Shown: positions 1-13,200 of the stretch, one piece after another
How the letters are laid out: each line of letters begins with the position of its first letter
Numbering within the stretch: position 1 is the stretch's first letter
Assembly (NCBI GenBank): GCA_948099385.1
Contig: CANUEZ040000029.1
Span: 1,643,501-1,707,500, forward strand
Source: Fasciola hepatica
Taxonomy: Eukaryota > Platyhelminthes > Trematoda > Plagiorchiida > Fasciolidae
Reading direction: 5' to 3'
DNA length: 64,000 bases
Program-made: the position numbers and the translations under genes
The notes under the pieces: model-generated
What the model saw: only the letters and a program-made list of their open reading frames with translations
The model's database searches: none
Told to the model about the DNA's origin: nothing

Positions 1-28
1 ATATCGACCATGGCCGAGAAATATAACA

Positions 29-29
29 A

Positions 30-80
<51 letters not shown>

Positions 81-95
81 TATTATTATTATTAG
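29..95. repeat. (ATT)n microsatellite
   Basis: A nearly pure ATT/TTA triplet run, broken only by single-base changes near its right end. The bases just before it (positions 1-28) resemble those before the ATT-rich stretch at 10247-10305, so this is probably the A/T tail of a dispersed retroelement cut off by the window edge. Confidence 0.95.
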
Positions 96-2639
96 TATTT
101 GCCCTTCCGTTATTAGATAACTAATGTTCACTCTCTTGTGACAAGCTATGCAGAAGTCTTACGCAATATATCCTGTCGCTCACGTGTACAACCTGACCTG
201 CGCTAAATATCGATAACAAGCGGTATGAAGATATCGCAGTGATGCATCGCCCTTTCGTTCATTGTTAGATAGCATACCTGACTTGCGATGGCCCGCTGCT
301 GGAACCCATAGCTTAGCTGTTCTTTCCATCTGGTGAAGCTGTGAAAACTCAGCCGAGCAGCAAGGCTACCGGAATAGTGTGCACTGCATATTTGGCACTT
401 TATTTCAGTGTAATAATACGTTGGGGACTCGCCATTCAAGAGGTTGTCTATTGGTATGATGAAATGCAGCTTTCCCAAGCAGCACTGCCCAACTGGGCTA
501 GCCCACCGCAGCGCTGGACAACTCAGTCACCTGATATGCCATCATAGTGTTCCTCACTTTTTCGAGCTTAACCACCAAATTACCGGTGTTTGAGTCCCAG
601 CACCTGGTTGCGCACACGAAATGAGACTCATGTGCCAACTTCGTACTGCGCTTGTAAAAAAGGCACCGCAGGAATGGCGACCAAGTCAAATGAATTAGCT
701 GTGCTAAACAAATTACAGAGACAAAGCAAAACCGGTCAGCATTTTACAATATAAATTAGCCATCAAGTCCCACAGAAAACAGTAATATGCCGTGACATTC
801 ATGATTTTAGCATACAAGTCACAACAGCTGAGTAAAGCTTTACATAATCCCTTGCTGAATGATTGCACGCCTCCATGTGAGCGTAGGATCCTGCTGACGC
901 ACTTGCGGAGCCTTTACGCTCAAGAAGTTTTATTCGTTTTTACTTCGCAGATCAAGCACGAGCAAACTCCAAGGGGGACACCAACCACCAATCACTGCAT
1001 GTGTTTCCCTTAGTGTGTCTCGCAGTTTTAGAAGTTTTAGATTTTTGGAGCATGCAGCCCCAACCCCCCGATTTTGTACGATTTCTTTATCGGTACTCTT
1101 TTGTTCCTGGTTAGCGTTAAATTCCCCACCGATGGAAATGACTATTCCACCTCAAAAGCAGATGAGTCTACTTTCCCTATGAAACGAGGTGGTTCTCCCT
1201 CCGTGACCAGCGCCACATTCCTCAATCCGGACAAGACGGATTTTCGTAATGCACTGTCAAAGGATGCATCACAAAATGAAGCTCAAAGACAGGCTGCTGA
1301 GACTGACAAAGTAAAGGGCACGTGGCTTTCAGCGCAGGGTGAAACCAACAATGCGACTGGCACATGTGCCCGACCCGAAATCAACCAGTCACAGGCGATT
1401 ATTAAAGGAGAGAGTCAGGCAGGGTAAAAGAAACCGTTGTTGGGGACTTTAGACCACTATTGTGCTGGCTGGGAGTGCCTGCACGTTTAGCAAAGGGGCA
1501 GCCAGTTTGGAGAAATTGATTACCAGATCTCTCTGAGCACTACAGGCCGTCGATGAGGTGTGTAGATTATCCCAACGGCACATTATTGACGTCTCCAAGA
1601 TTTCGCAGTAGGCTGAGAAATGCTCATAGCAAGACCTTGGGCTCGCTTTCTCATTTCGGATCACTCACATGGCACTTATGCTCAGGTGTTTAACTGCCCT
1701 AAGCTCACCCGTATTTAAAGGTCGGTCCATTTGGTTGGAAAGCAAAAGGACCAAGCTGGTACGAGGCTTTACAAGTAAAGTGGACTAGACATGGGAAATC
1801 AATCTATTAGGAGTGCTTTTGGCCCCTCTGCTAAGCAAATTTCCATAATTAGGCACCTATTCTACACCCCACTACGGATGTTCTCTCCACAACCCTCGCT
1901 GGATACCAAGTACTCGAGTTGAAGTGAATCGGACTTTTCGTTTCAGTTGCGGACTTCTCCCCGGAGAACATCTTACGACTCTTCCGAAGTAACATTTATG
2001 CTTTTACACCGGCCATGAAAACCACTGGTTCAAGTGCGTATCAGTCATTTTCAATGATTTCTCTAATTCCGCATCGTTGATATTTTCACAAGATTTTTTG
2101 TTCTCGTACTCCCCCTTGCGACATTTTTCTTCCATTCCTTCCTCACTTGTTCAAGTGTCTCGACTACGAAGCCGATTTTGCTCGGTACTGAGCAATGTGA
2201 CCATCCAACCTTAAAATTCAACTTCCCCGGGAATTTCTTCGTGCTACCACAAAAACCTCAACCTTCTTTTGTGGTACCTGCATCCATTTGACTGCTAAAG
2301 AACCCCTATTGTGAACACACTTGTACCAAGTAGTCAACCAACCGAGCATGCTTCGGAAGTCCCTGAAATAAACCACCATTTTCATTATCATGATTGCCTT
2401 CCCGGCCGCAAAGCTCAAGGAGGAAACAAAAAGGCTTAGGTAAGTATCTATGGACAAGCCACTTCACGAAGAGCCTTGTTATGGGAAGGTCAAGCCAGCG
2501 GCTCCATCAAAAAGGGACACCTAGCTCAGCGCGCTCCCTGCCATCAAGATAACTCGCCTCGAAGATCCAGCTCTATGTCCACCATCTGGTACTGCCCTAG
2601 TCATTCTATCTCCCGTCAAAACAATACGAGAATTCTAAA
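96..2639. other. Unassigned region, no gene recognised
   Basis: Only short open frames occur on both strands (the longest is 117 codons at 1074-1427, +). None shows a motif I can recognise and composition is unremarkable. It could be very old transposon debris or host intergenic DNA. Confidence 0.5.
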
Positions 2640-2662
2640 GATTTTTTTCCGATACTTTTTTC

Positions 2663-4673
2663 ATGCCTGTTACTCACAAACTTCGACCCAAGATTAGAGT
2701 TAAGAAACAGCTAACACAACTGAAACAATGCTCTATACCATTGGTGGACCTCGCGAACGATACTATATTCAGTGCTCGTATTCACCAAGAAGTTGAGAAC
2801 ATCTCAATCTCGATCCTGGATAACAATATCGCCAAGCTTGCTCCGCTGCTGTGCCTGATAGACCCCGCGGTAAGCTATACGCAACAGCAGCCTAAATCAG
2901 CTACTGATTTCCTTGATTCTGTTTCTACCGAGATCTTTAAGCGCATCTCAAACAGCAAAAATGCGATAGCTTTCAATCTCCCGGACAAGGCCTCAGTATC
3001 ACAACTGAAATCCACCTTGCTCAGGGCAGCTGGCATGGAACACCATCCATGCTCGTGCACAAGGTTACACAAACGTCCACCACTCCACATGTCCTATCCA
3101 TTTCCAGTTCCCTTCCGATCAAATGGCAAGGGAATTTATCAAAAAGCAATCGTCGCTTGCCCCCAACACAGCTTATAAATCGGTCAGGATTACGGCAGAC
3201 AAGACTTCTCTTCAAAGTGAGGTGTCAAGGGCAGCCATTCCAGCAGTACCTCCCACCAGTATCTCACAAACCGGCCCTCGGCTGAGGCTAGCCTCAGCCG
3301 TGCGATCACCTCCCCTCAACCCGGCACGCTCCGCACCAATTCAGGTGCCTGTCGACCTTGACATCTCACCCTTGTCGGACCCCCAGGTAACATCCAGTAG
3401 ACGACAGGTACTTCTAGATGCATCTTCGACCCCCACCCGCAGCGTATCTACCTCACCTGCCCCTAACAACGGTACTATAGATCGGACATTAGAGGCCTCT
3501 CCATCACCGGCCACAACTCTACCAAGTAAGCGGGTTTGTAGGATGCAGGCTACCTCTACTCCCACTACTTCACCCGGTTGAGCCCATCCGCCTGTCCCTC
3601 CTGCCCTTACTAGATCTCTCAATTCCTCCACGAAGCTTTCCGGACCAACAAAACTTGCTAGCGCGAAGCCTACTTTGGTCCATCATCACGCACAAACAGA
3701 TAGAGTGGGGCCTCACTGCCAGGGCCCTCCTACCATGCAATCCGAAGTAAAACCGGAAGGCAGTTGTCAAATATCTGTGGGCTCCGGGAGGCGACCGCGC
3801 CGATCCACCCATAAAACCTGAACCTAACCGTGCAGACTCTAGGCCCACAGGGGGCACTAGCTCAAAGATACAAGCATCCAGCCCACTCGAGCTGAGCTCG
3901 AATTGTCAGAAAACTCACAATAGGGTCCGACCCAAGCCCAATTGCACTCAAAATAAAGCCTTCTCAGAGACCCAGTGGCCGGCTCTCGACCCATGTTCAG
4001 CACCAACACGTATGCCCCCACGGATAAAACAGGTTGCTCCAATACCAAATATGGTGCCGGGCAGACCTTTCTTTCAACCACTGGCCCAACATGCCTTCGC
4101 TTCCGCGCCCTATACCTCTCGAAACGGGGTATTCGATTCTACCTCTCCGGGGGTCCTCCAAGACCCATATCACCACCAGGTTCAACCCTTCCTGTAGAAT
4201 ATTCCTAGTCTCCCATTTCCTCCTCCAGTGGACTACCTCAGTGCAGGCCGCAGCCTTGGCACAAGCTTCAACTTCCACCCCGCCCTCGGACAGGTCCCGT
4301 TTTTTCATCCTTATCCCTCACTCAACCACAATCCGCGTATAGCATCAAGACCCGGGGCTAATGCACTAAATGTCCATGAGTCCTTACCACCGCTACCCCC
4401 CTTAGCTCCTTCCGAGTTTAACTTACCCCCTCCAGGATTCGGCCGTTTCAATTGGAACCCCCTAACCGCTCTTCAAATTACGTCCAGCTTGAAAGTCCAG
4501 CAGCGCATTTAGTCACAGGCACAAACTCTTCGTCTGAAACGCGGTTAAAATGGGCCGAGCTTCGACTGCCCATCGTAAGCCACGCCTTATTTGACGATCC
4601 TTCATCACCTAATCACAATGAAATTACGGCTCTGTCTACCGAGAACCTAACCAAAAACGCCTTGTTGCTCTGA
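2663..4673 (+). pseudogene. LINE-alpha ORF1-like protein (broken)
   Basis: The first 171 codons read openly. They contain an RRM-like segment (NAIAFNLPDKASVSQLKS, then LRAAGME), as often found in ORF1 proteins of CR1-type LINEs, which bind the element RNA. The frame then shifts near 3120 (the AREFIKKQSS segment continues the domain) and again several times through a long Pro/Ser/Thr-rich tail up to the stop at 4671-4673. At least four frames are needed to follow it, so it cannot be translated as one protein. The role is inferred from position and the RRM-like motif only. Confidence 0.6.
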
Positions 4674-4679
4674 CTACTT

Positions 4680-7494
4680 AACTTCCGCTCTCTCATCCCA
4701 AAATTGCCGCTGCTTAGAGAGCTTGCATTAGGCCTACACCCTGACATCTTACTAGTTACCGAGACATGGCTGACGGATCACAACCCATTAAACCACGTAT
4801 CCATACCCGGATATTAGGCCACTGCCAACAGTAGATCTGACCAAAGAGGAGGCGGCTGCATCATTTACACCAGACATATATTCACGGCGAGTAGGTTCTA
4901 TCATCCTATTCTAGACAACATTCCAGGCTCGGTCTAGCTCACTATCAAAGAAGATCAACAACTACTTTTCGTAGGATGTCTCTACCGTCCCCCGAACCAG
5001 GGCATGCACGAGTTGACAGCAATAATAGACGCATTCAACTATGTCTCTAACCTCCCCAAAACCGCTAAAATTCTAGCTGGTGATTTCAGCGTGCCTGAGA
5101 TATGCTGGCATTCCATGACATCACCCCCAAAACTCCATGATTTCCTTTCGTGTATCCATGTGGGTAATTGGGTGCAGCGAGTTTTATTCCCCACTCGAGG
5201 GAGAAATACATTAGACCTTATCTTCGCTATTGATATCAAGAAATTAGATACCCATATCTTAAGTCGCTTCACCGGTAGTGACCATAAGATGGTATCCTGT
5301 GTTTTTACTGCACCCTGGCCTCACACTGATAAGTCAGCAGAAACACACCTTCCGATCACCAATAAGCAATACCATAAAGCTTGCTGGAACAGTCTACCCT
5401 CTTTTATCCGTTCCCTAAACTGGGAAGAATCGTTTTTATCTAATGGCCTAGAGATAGCCGCTGCCCAACTGTATACTAATCTTCATTACTGCCTCGACAA
5501 AACCAATCCAGCCTCGGGGCCTATCATACGCAAACAGCGGAACTCTCTAGATCGTCTTAACGGTAACCTAGCCAAACTCCAACGAAGGTTCACTAAGACG
5601 AGGGACTTCTCGTCGTATCTTCAAATAATACATATATCCCGTACGATTAAATCGCGTTTGGATTCTTCTAAGAAGAAACAGAAACTAGATGCCTCAAGCC
5701 ACCCAAACAAGGTGGAAGCACTGGCCAGGATAATGAAGGCCAGAAACAAGCAACCTTACCAAGACACACCATGTCTGAACTATAACAATGATTGCTTGCA
5801 TGACCCTCTTTTGATTACGGAGGCTTTCAGCACCTACTTTGCCTTCTCTTTAACGACGGATGACGCCACATCCATCCCCTCTCTAAATCCGGTGACATCA
5901 GTAACTTTCTCGACGGTAGTGTTCTACTCTGATGAGGTTTCAGTCTATGTCGCAAGAACAAGACCGTCCTGCAGGCCAGTTCCGGATGCATTACCACCGG
6001 CCATTTTTAGTCGAGGTGGCGATGACGTTCCAATGTTGCTGACAAACATATTCAATTTGTCACTCAGGTGCAGTGTTTTCCCTTCTCAGTGGAAAACTTC
6101 AACTATCATACCTATGCACAAAAGAGGATCACGTCTAGGTCCAGTTAACTATCGGCCGATGAACCACACCCCGGTCGTGTCCAGAATCACGGAGAGAATG
6201 ATCAAGGAAAGGCTGACACGTCACCTTCTTAACCATAATCTAATCAACGCTGGTCAGCATGATTTTCTGAAAAACAGATCGTGTGCGATATGCATGACAG
6301 ATTACCTCAATCTGGTCACAGAGGCTGTCAATATTGGTAAATCGGCAATCGTGATCTTTTTGGACATCACCAAGGCGTTCGGCCGAGTGTCCCACGCCCG
6401 GTTACTACAGAAGATCAAAACATATGGAATCGTGAACCCGATGCTTGCTTGTTTGCATCCTATTTATCAGCCCGAGACCAGATTGTGAGTATAGGCGGAA
6501 ATTTGTCCGAACTCCGCCACGTAACTGATGGGGTGATACAAGGTAGTGTACTGGGCCCATTACTGTTCCTAAAGTACGTTACCGATATATTTACCATTTT
6601 CTAACGGGGAGTTCCCTTCCTGTTCGCAGATGATATCAAAATCGTGTACACTTTTGAGCCCGCGGCTTTAGCCTCTACCGCAGATGACATTACAAGGGAA
6701 CTGCTCGCTCTCAGCTTCTGGAGTGATGATTGGAAAATGAGTTTCTCCGCCGAATAAAGTAATATTATTACGTATAAGTGTCACGTCCCCACTGTAAGAT
6801 TTAGTATAAACGGCAAATTCCTACCCAATAACTCTCAGGTACGTGACTTGGATCTACACTACTCATGCACGTTTGACTTTTCGGAACACACAGCCATCCA
6901 GGTGGCTAAAGCACGCCTTACGATCGGGCTAATACATCAAACATTTATTTTGCCAGAAAGTAAACTAAACATTTTTAAGTCCCATGTTAGACTTCTTCTG
7001 GAATACGGCTCAATCATTTGTTCCAACATGCGACAAAGAGACCGTATGGCGTTTGAGAACGTACAACGAGCATTCACGAAACAGCTCCTAGGTTTCCTTA
7101 GCCCTCTATTTACATGGAACAATGTGAGCGGCTGAAAATCGATCCCTTATGGCTGCGCCGCATAAGAAATAACCTTCTATTCTTTTACAATATCTTGAAG
7201 AATAGATCATGTAGTTCAGCACCGCAGGTGAGAACCCTTTTTACTTATCCCTTACGTAACAATGAGTTCTTGGTTTCTGTCCCTTTGCCGAAGCTTGCAC
7301 TCCGGTCAAACTTCTACATCAACAAGTGCGCTTCATTGTGGAACAAGCTACCACAAAGAATTCGGGCATTATCACCGACATTGGTGGCTTTCAAACAAGA
7401 AATAAGCATAGCCCTAGCGGTGGACACGCTGACCAGGATGTACAATCCCTATATTTCAAGGGCTCAGGTGTTTGAGGTAGGTATAGGGTACTAA
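4680..7494 (+). pseudogene. LINE-alpha ORF2: endonuclease plus reverse transcriptase (broken)
   Basis: The APE-type endonuclease is recognisable by LLVTETWLTD near 4750, CLYRPP near 4980, AGDFS near 5080 (AGDFN in active elements), LDLIFAID near 5215 and GSDHKMV near 5275. The longest open piece (5004-6488, 494 codons) runs into the RT with VNYRPM and the finger motif IVIFLDITKAF. After a frame change near 6480 come VIQGSVLGPLLFL and the catalytic FADD at 6623-6634. The C-terminal part uses two further frames (6848-7135 and 7114-7494) and includes SLWNKLPQRIR. In-frame stops also lie in the endonuclease (near 4815 and 4935). The enzyme would nick target DNA and copy its own RNA, but this copy is inactive. 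Confidence 0.9.
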
Positions 7495-7500
7495 TAAATC

Positions 7501-8216
7501 GAATAACCACTTTGAGCAATCTAGTCTCAATTAGACCCGCATAGAGTTGTCCCCTTCGCTACAGCAATTACGGAACTCAGCGGTTCATTCATACGATCTA
7601 GGACGGCAAAACAATCTCAATTTTTTACCGTCAAATACCTTTTTTGCGGCAAGCCAACACAGCGGCCCATGGCGTACTCAGGCATAAGGGCATCACGTTG
7701 TTAGGGCTGCAAGTAGTGCCCCACCCTTGTGCAAACTGGCGTTTCGGTGAGCTTGAACCCCAACAAATAATCGCAGGCTGTGGTTGACTCTACCTTCCCC
7801 CGCGTTTTCAGTCCTATGTAAACCGCATTGGGGATCTGACATCACGGATATGGGGAGTGTTACCGCGGCACATCTGTGAGTATTCTTCGCTGTGATTGTC
7901 TCCCTGCACAGAGCTGACCACCGATGAGATGACAGAAACCTCAAAAGAAGATTGGCATCAAATAGAGAGAAAAAATGCCCTGCTGCTTTGTCTCCCAGGC
8001 ATATCAGCCTTGCCACTTGTGAGCCATGTCCCCAGGCTGCCGTTTGCTACGGATTGACTGGTGTGGCTGACCTATTCTCAACGCGGCTTGTTACATGCGG
8101 TCCATGTTTAGGCCGGGGCTTGGGAGCCGTGATCTCCCACCAAGAGCAGCCCCGCCCTCTCTGACAGTCAGATACCTGACTGTGAAAAAACCATTAAAAA
8201 TAATAATAATAACGTC
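7501..8216 (+). other. Possible 3' end of an unidentified retroelement
   Basis: A GC-rich tract ends in an 8-bp perfect hairpin at 8164-8183 (ACAGTCAG, 4-nt loop, CTGACTGT) followed at once by an A-rich and AAT-repeat tail to about 8216. A short stem-loop before an A/T-repeat tail is typical of LINE or SINE 3' ends. No coding sequence was recognised, and the 5' limit is unknown. Confidence 0.35.
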
Positions 8217-10244
8217 TAAAAAAGTGTGGTTCGCTCTTGGAGCGGCACGGGCTGGACGCTGATTGATGTGTATCGTGCTGCCTCCCTAACTGAAGCAGGC
8301 CCTGGTGCCGCCTACCGTGGTCGCTGAATGAAGACCATTAGAGCTCGCTTCCTTGACGAAAATTTGGCCCCATCCCGTTCCCACTTCTAGCGGCTCTCCA
8401 AACCGGTTATCACATAGGTGTTTTCCCGTTTTGCAATATGATAATGACGAGAAAGATATCACGGTAACCGTGCAAACGCCACTATGTCGAATATCCTTGC
8501 TCCTAATCAAGTATAATCTCAGCACACTGGCATCATCGAGTATGTGCGTAGACGAACTTGCGGCTATGTTTCTCTGCACGGGACCAATTTCCTTTAGGCG
8601 TCATCACCGACACCATCATAGTTTCTTCCACTTTAGGGCCCCTCAGGAACCATTCAATATAGAGTAACCACTATACCGGAAGAGATCGTAACAAATATAG
8701 TGCTACACTAGCAGGGTACCAGTCCCATTAACTCTCATTGTTCCTTCAATCCCACCTTACGGCCTCGGTGCTGAACTGCAGACTGCGTAAGCAAACTAGA
8801 TCAAGGGTTGCCATTTCCTGATTCTTTTGACTTTAAGGCTCTAGGTTTTTCTTAGTGTCCCAACACTGCCCAACCTACTTGCGAACCAATAATCCTTTAG
8901 AATGTATACAAAATGGCCCAACCGTTGGACGCAACTTTGCTAGCCTGCAGCATTATAGCTCAGTCCCCGGCGAGCCTACTCCGCCCAGAACAAGGAGTAG
9001 GTGCCAATGACCGCCTTAATGAACTTTATCTTTTCCCCATTCACATAAACCCAACCAGTTCATTACTGTTGTCGTCATATATTACCCTAACCCACAGCTG
9101 GAACCAAGTCCAGACTGTTATCCCTATTTATTTCAGGTTCGTTGCCTCCAAATTTCTCAGTCGCCAAACTGGATAACCAAAGATGCTACTATGAGTCGTA
9201 CCGACGGGAACCCAAGTGGGACCTTTCATATCATCTGGGACCGCGAGCAAGCCGTGCGGCAGAAAATACCCCCAACTGCCTATCGCATTAATTAAGTTTT
9301 CTAACACAAAACCACTCTTGCTGATATCAACATTATAGCCAACACAAGTAACGGTTCAATCGCAACCTGCTAATATACCAGTCGTCATTTACATCCGTCA
9401 GATCTCGCCACACTGGACTGATTGACCGACACATATCATTCACCCCGCCAGACGAACTATACCCATAGAATGTAGTACATTACCAGTAATGACGCTGAAT
9501 ACAACGGAGGCTCAATGCGTCAATGTATATATATTTGTCAGTGAAACAGCATAATATTGCCCAAGTCAATGTGGAGATTTTCCACTTTGGTATCTGTTGC
9601 AACAGTCCAATTTTCCCTCGATCCGTGTCCGGCTGGAAGTTGATCCTCCACTTTTCCAGGGCCCTCCAGTTGCACTTTCACATTTCTGAATGGTACAGGT
9701 TACTGATCCTGAAATTTATTCCACCCTCATATGGACCTTTGTTACTTGCACATTTACCAAAGTACAAAAATGTACATTCATAAAATCGGTTTCATGTCCC
9801 CTTGTTTCATAACTCATTCCTTTTCTTGAACCCCAATAGAACCGACATCCAGGGTTTGCATCAGCTTTATGGTTTGCCGTTCTCTTCGCATGCATCAATT
9901 TCCCCGATTGCACTGCCATACAATCTCTTTTTCTTCATATTTGAAACTTCGCCGTTCGCAGATACCCGGTAAACCGCCGTTTTTCATGACTTGCATCATT
10001 TTCGTTGATAAAGCACCTCTAGCAGCACGAATGAACGACCTATACGATATCCCCGCTGTGCGCCACCGCCCAGCGCGAAACCGAAACCGGTTCAAAGTTG
10101 GCGCGCAAACCATTATTAGAGTGATCCATATAAATTATCGCTGGCTATGTTTTTCTACAGCTGGCACTCTTGACTTGTATACCTGAAGTTTGTGATGATT
10201 TCATTTTACTGAGTAAAGCTGTACACCATGATCATGCGCCTGCG
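8217..10244. other. Unassigned region, no gene recognised
   Basis: Only short frames without recognisable motifs. No LTR, terminal inverted repeat or tandem repeat was seen. Confidence 0.5.
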
Positions 10245-10246
10245 TG

Positions 10247-10308
10247 TGTGTCTCGACCATAGCCCAGAAATATACCATTATCAATATTATTATTAATTAT
10301 TACCCGAG
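10247..10308 (+). repeat. Dispersed repeat with ATT-rich tail (second copy)
   Basis: The segment beginning CGACCATAGCC and AGAAATATA, followed by an imperfect ATT tract, matches the first 45 bases of the window (CGACCATGGCCGAGAAATAT plus ATT repeat). It lies directly before LINE-beta copy A. Confidence 0.55.
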
Positions 10309-10871
10309 TAGTAGACCCAAAGTTACAAAATCCCTGCCACCGGCTGATGGTTTCCAAGAATCCGCAATTCGCAATCGGCCTGTATCGCCGGATGTGGTTT
10401 GCCCATCCTCAAGAATAAATACCAGTCTCCAACCTCTCCCTGTCGCCTGCCACAGCAATAAGGTTAGCGCACCAGAAAAGACTACTGACGTGGTTGTGAA
10501 AAATGGGACAACGAATAAGAAGTCTCACAGCAGTGAATCCTGCTGTTCCCACAAAGGCTAACCACGGAGAGCAGCCCACTAGTTTCCAAAAACGAGAAAT
10601 CTAGATCATCGCCTGGCGTACTGCCTCCCAGGTAACTAAACGTCAAAACCTACCAACCTTCTCAAAATCTCTCCCTCCCATCGGCTTTGCAAAAGTCTGG
10701 GCTCCTGACTCCACTAGGGCCCTTCCTCCGCCTCCCACTCGCCCCCTCCCCTTCCTGAAATCCAAAAAGGGTTGTCTTGGGCAATGCTGCAACAGCTTCC
10801 GAGCCCGTTACCAAATATTTTGAAGCAACTGCCAGACACCGCTGACTAAGACCCCGGAGCTAGGCGGGAAT

Positions 10872-11095
10872 TAGTGAATAAGGATCCCCAGGTCATAGCT
10901 CTCACAAAATTCCGGCTCACTCCCGAAACACTTGGTAATGAAGTATCCATCCTAGGATATTTCGCCGTCAGGCAGGACTTCGGCAGAGATCGTGCTGGAG
11001 GGGTTATAATGAACCAACATAGTTTAATCTCTCTTCCTACAACGTCAACACCCCCAGGTTTCTCCTGAATTGATTGTCTGTGGACTGCCCTTACA
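10872..11095 (+). pseudogene. LINE-beta A endonuclease fragment
   Basis: The reading PQVIALTKFRLTPETLG, then ILGYFAVRQD and RDRAGGVI, matches PQIVALTETWLTPDILD, IPGYFTVGQD and RDRAGGVI in copy B. It is the N-terminal part of an APE-type endonuclease. The catalytic Glu of the ETWL motif is replaced (TKFRL in place of TETWL), so this copy is dead apart from its truncation. Confidence 0.75.
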
Positions 11096-12229
11096 CCCTC
11101 CAGGAATGGCAGCCTGCTGCTAGGTGTAGCATACAGCTCTCCTTCACACAACTTCACGGGTAGCCTAGGGCTCAGACGTACTACGCTCCCCGGAAATTTA
11201 CGCAGACTTCATCCATCTGCAATTCTCTGGTGACACCAACTCACCCGGCATCGACTGGCAAACAGCGGGTACCCCTGGTGACTCCTATGGCAAACCCCTT
11301 CTCATCCTCGCTCTCAAGAACTCATGGGTACAGAAAGTAAAAATCAGACCTATTGTCGCACAGAACATACTTTTTTCCACAAGGTTTGGTTACAAATATC
11401 GAATTCTTCTAAATAAATGTGGTGTATTTACGGCCACTTCTCGGCTACTGTGATCACATTCGCACTAAGTTCAGTTACATTGTGAATTGGCCCCCTTTTC
11501 CTCATGAACGAAAATTTTGAGATGTTTAAAAAGGACCATTTTTGACCAAGTCAGAGCATCCCTCTGCTCTCAGCTGAAGTCAGCTAACCTAGTCAACTAT
11601 GCCTTTGAGATGGGGGGAAAGTTCAACGAGCTGATTTTCTTATTTGAAAGGCTTGCTCACAACTCGCCTTTTTTAGACCAGTAAATAGCCCCCGTACCCA
11701 TCAGGAGCATTCTAAGTGATGGTATACGCCTCTTTGCCAGGTATAAAGCCACAGGTCCTGCACGCTATGCAGAAAACTTTAGGTTTATCCGTGATGGATG
11801 AAAAGATAAGATTATACACTTATCGAAAGGGGGTTTAACGGTCCGTACTTGCTCGAGCAAGGACAAATAAGGCAATTTTCTTTCTGCACGTGCGTCTCCT
11901 AAGGGAGGAGGGGGCAGCTCAAACGCCACTTGCTGTCAAAGATCATGCCGGATTCCAAGACACATCCCTCAGCCGAGGCCTTCAGCTCCTAACCTCGTAC
12001 AGTTTATAGCCCCGTCGATATCATCCCACCCAACACGCACCATAAATATGTGGTGTACACTCTCAACCAGTTCACCATTCCCACATGCGCAGTCACATCA
12101 GGTTTCTGTGGGCTCAACCAGTAATGCCCTATGGGGTCTAAGTTACCCCAACCCTGGAATCCCGAGGAGATGGCGGACATATCACCGGCCTCCAGCGCAT
12201 CCTTTTTCGGTAACTTTATGATGATGGAG

Positions 12230-13200
12230 TTTTTCCAAGAAGCTGGAAAACAGCAATCATAGCATCCATCTACTAGAAGCGTAGTAGACATCTGACTCCT
12301 AGGTAGGGACCTGTCAGTCTGACTAGCACCAAAGACAAAATATTCAAGCACCTCCTGGAGAATATCAGGATCCCTTCTTAGTCCCAACATGGGTTTTTTG
12401 GGCAGGTCATGCATCACCAACGTGCTTGCCGCCGTGGATAGTCTAAAAAGAACCTCCGATTATGGCCAGCGTTCACATGCAGCATTCATCGATTTTGCTA
12501 GGGCCTTCGAAGAGGTCTCACATGCCCCTCATCTTTATGAGCTTCAAACACGCGGGATCACAGGCCTCATTTTTAGCATCGTACGCATCTTCATCACCGA
12601 CCGCATCTTGCTTCGTCTCAGCCTCCCCCAATAACAACTAGCGTCTCACGAGGCTCGGTCTAAGGTCCCCTTTTATTCTTGATTTATACAAATGATCTTA
12701 AAACAGCTGTTCCGGATAAAATTGCCATGTATGCGGACCATGCGCCCCTCCGGATTTTATGCATTGAGCGCCCGCAAGTTGCAGTTCATAAGACGAAATA
12801 TCGGTCCCAGAATAGAACCCCTCCAGTTAGTGGCGATAAATGCGTGAGAATATCATTTTACAGAGCAATTGGTCGTACGTTTTCTACTGAAGATTCAAAT
12901 ACGACACCAAGTGTTGATTGGCACAGGGTTTTCGGTTTCTGGTTTGACTGTGTTCTATTATTCTCCAGTTTTCACCGAGTCGCAAGCAAGTCCGTCTTTT
13001 GAGCCCTAAGCACGATTCCTTTGTGTCCCTTCTGAGCATATCCAGGGTGGTTTGCCTACGATTTTCGGTAAGCACATCCGTTCTCTGTTGGAGTACGGTA
13101 GTCACATATTGCACTCTGGTATTATCTGAGATCATGAGATCTTGGAAAGAGTTCGGAGGCCCAACACAAAAGCAGTATGGGCTCTGTCCCATCTACCTTA
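12230..13200 (+). pseudogene. LINE-beta A reverse transcriptase fragment
   Basis: The best open piece (12389-12634) carries GRSCITNVLAAVDSL and AAFIDFARAF, the LINE RT finger and palm motifs. The next piece gives IAMYADHAP at 12724-12747: the catalytic YADD reads YADH because the second Asp codon (12739-12741) is CAT. The stretch 13128-13250 aligns with the RT C-terminal region of copy B at nucleotide level. Several frame changes separate these blocks. Confidence 0.75.

Larger units (their letters stand above)
2640..7500 (+). mobile_element. LINE-alpha: decayed CR1/Jockey-type non-LTR retrotransposon
   Basis: A nearly full-length non-LTR element on the + strand: an ORF1-like region, an APE-type endonuclease, a reverse transcriptase and the usual LINE C-terminal region ending near 7494. 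There are no LTRs. The coding region is broken by stops and frameshifts throughout, so it is a dead copy. I place it in the CR1/Jockey group because the endonuclease is N-terminal and no RNase H is visible; clade placement needs a tree. No poly(A) or target duplication was identified, so the ends are approximate. Confidence 0.85.

Noticed and set aside
1074..1427. A 117-codon frame near the left end as a small gene.
   Set aside because: No motif, no similarity that I recognise, and no supporting context.
12004..12420. A 138-codon frame on the - strand inside LINE-beta A.
   Set aside because: It is the antisense shadow of the LINE reverse transcriptase region, which is recognisable on the + strand.
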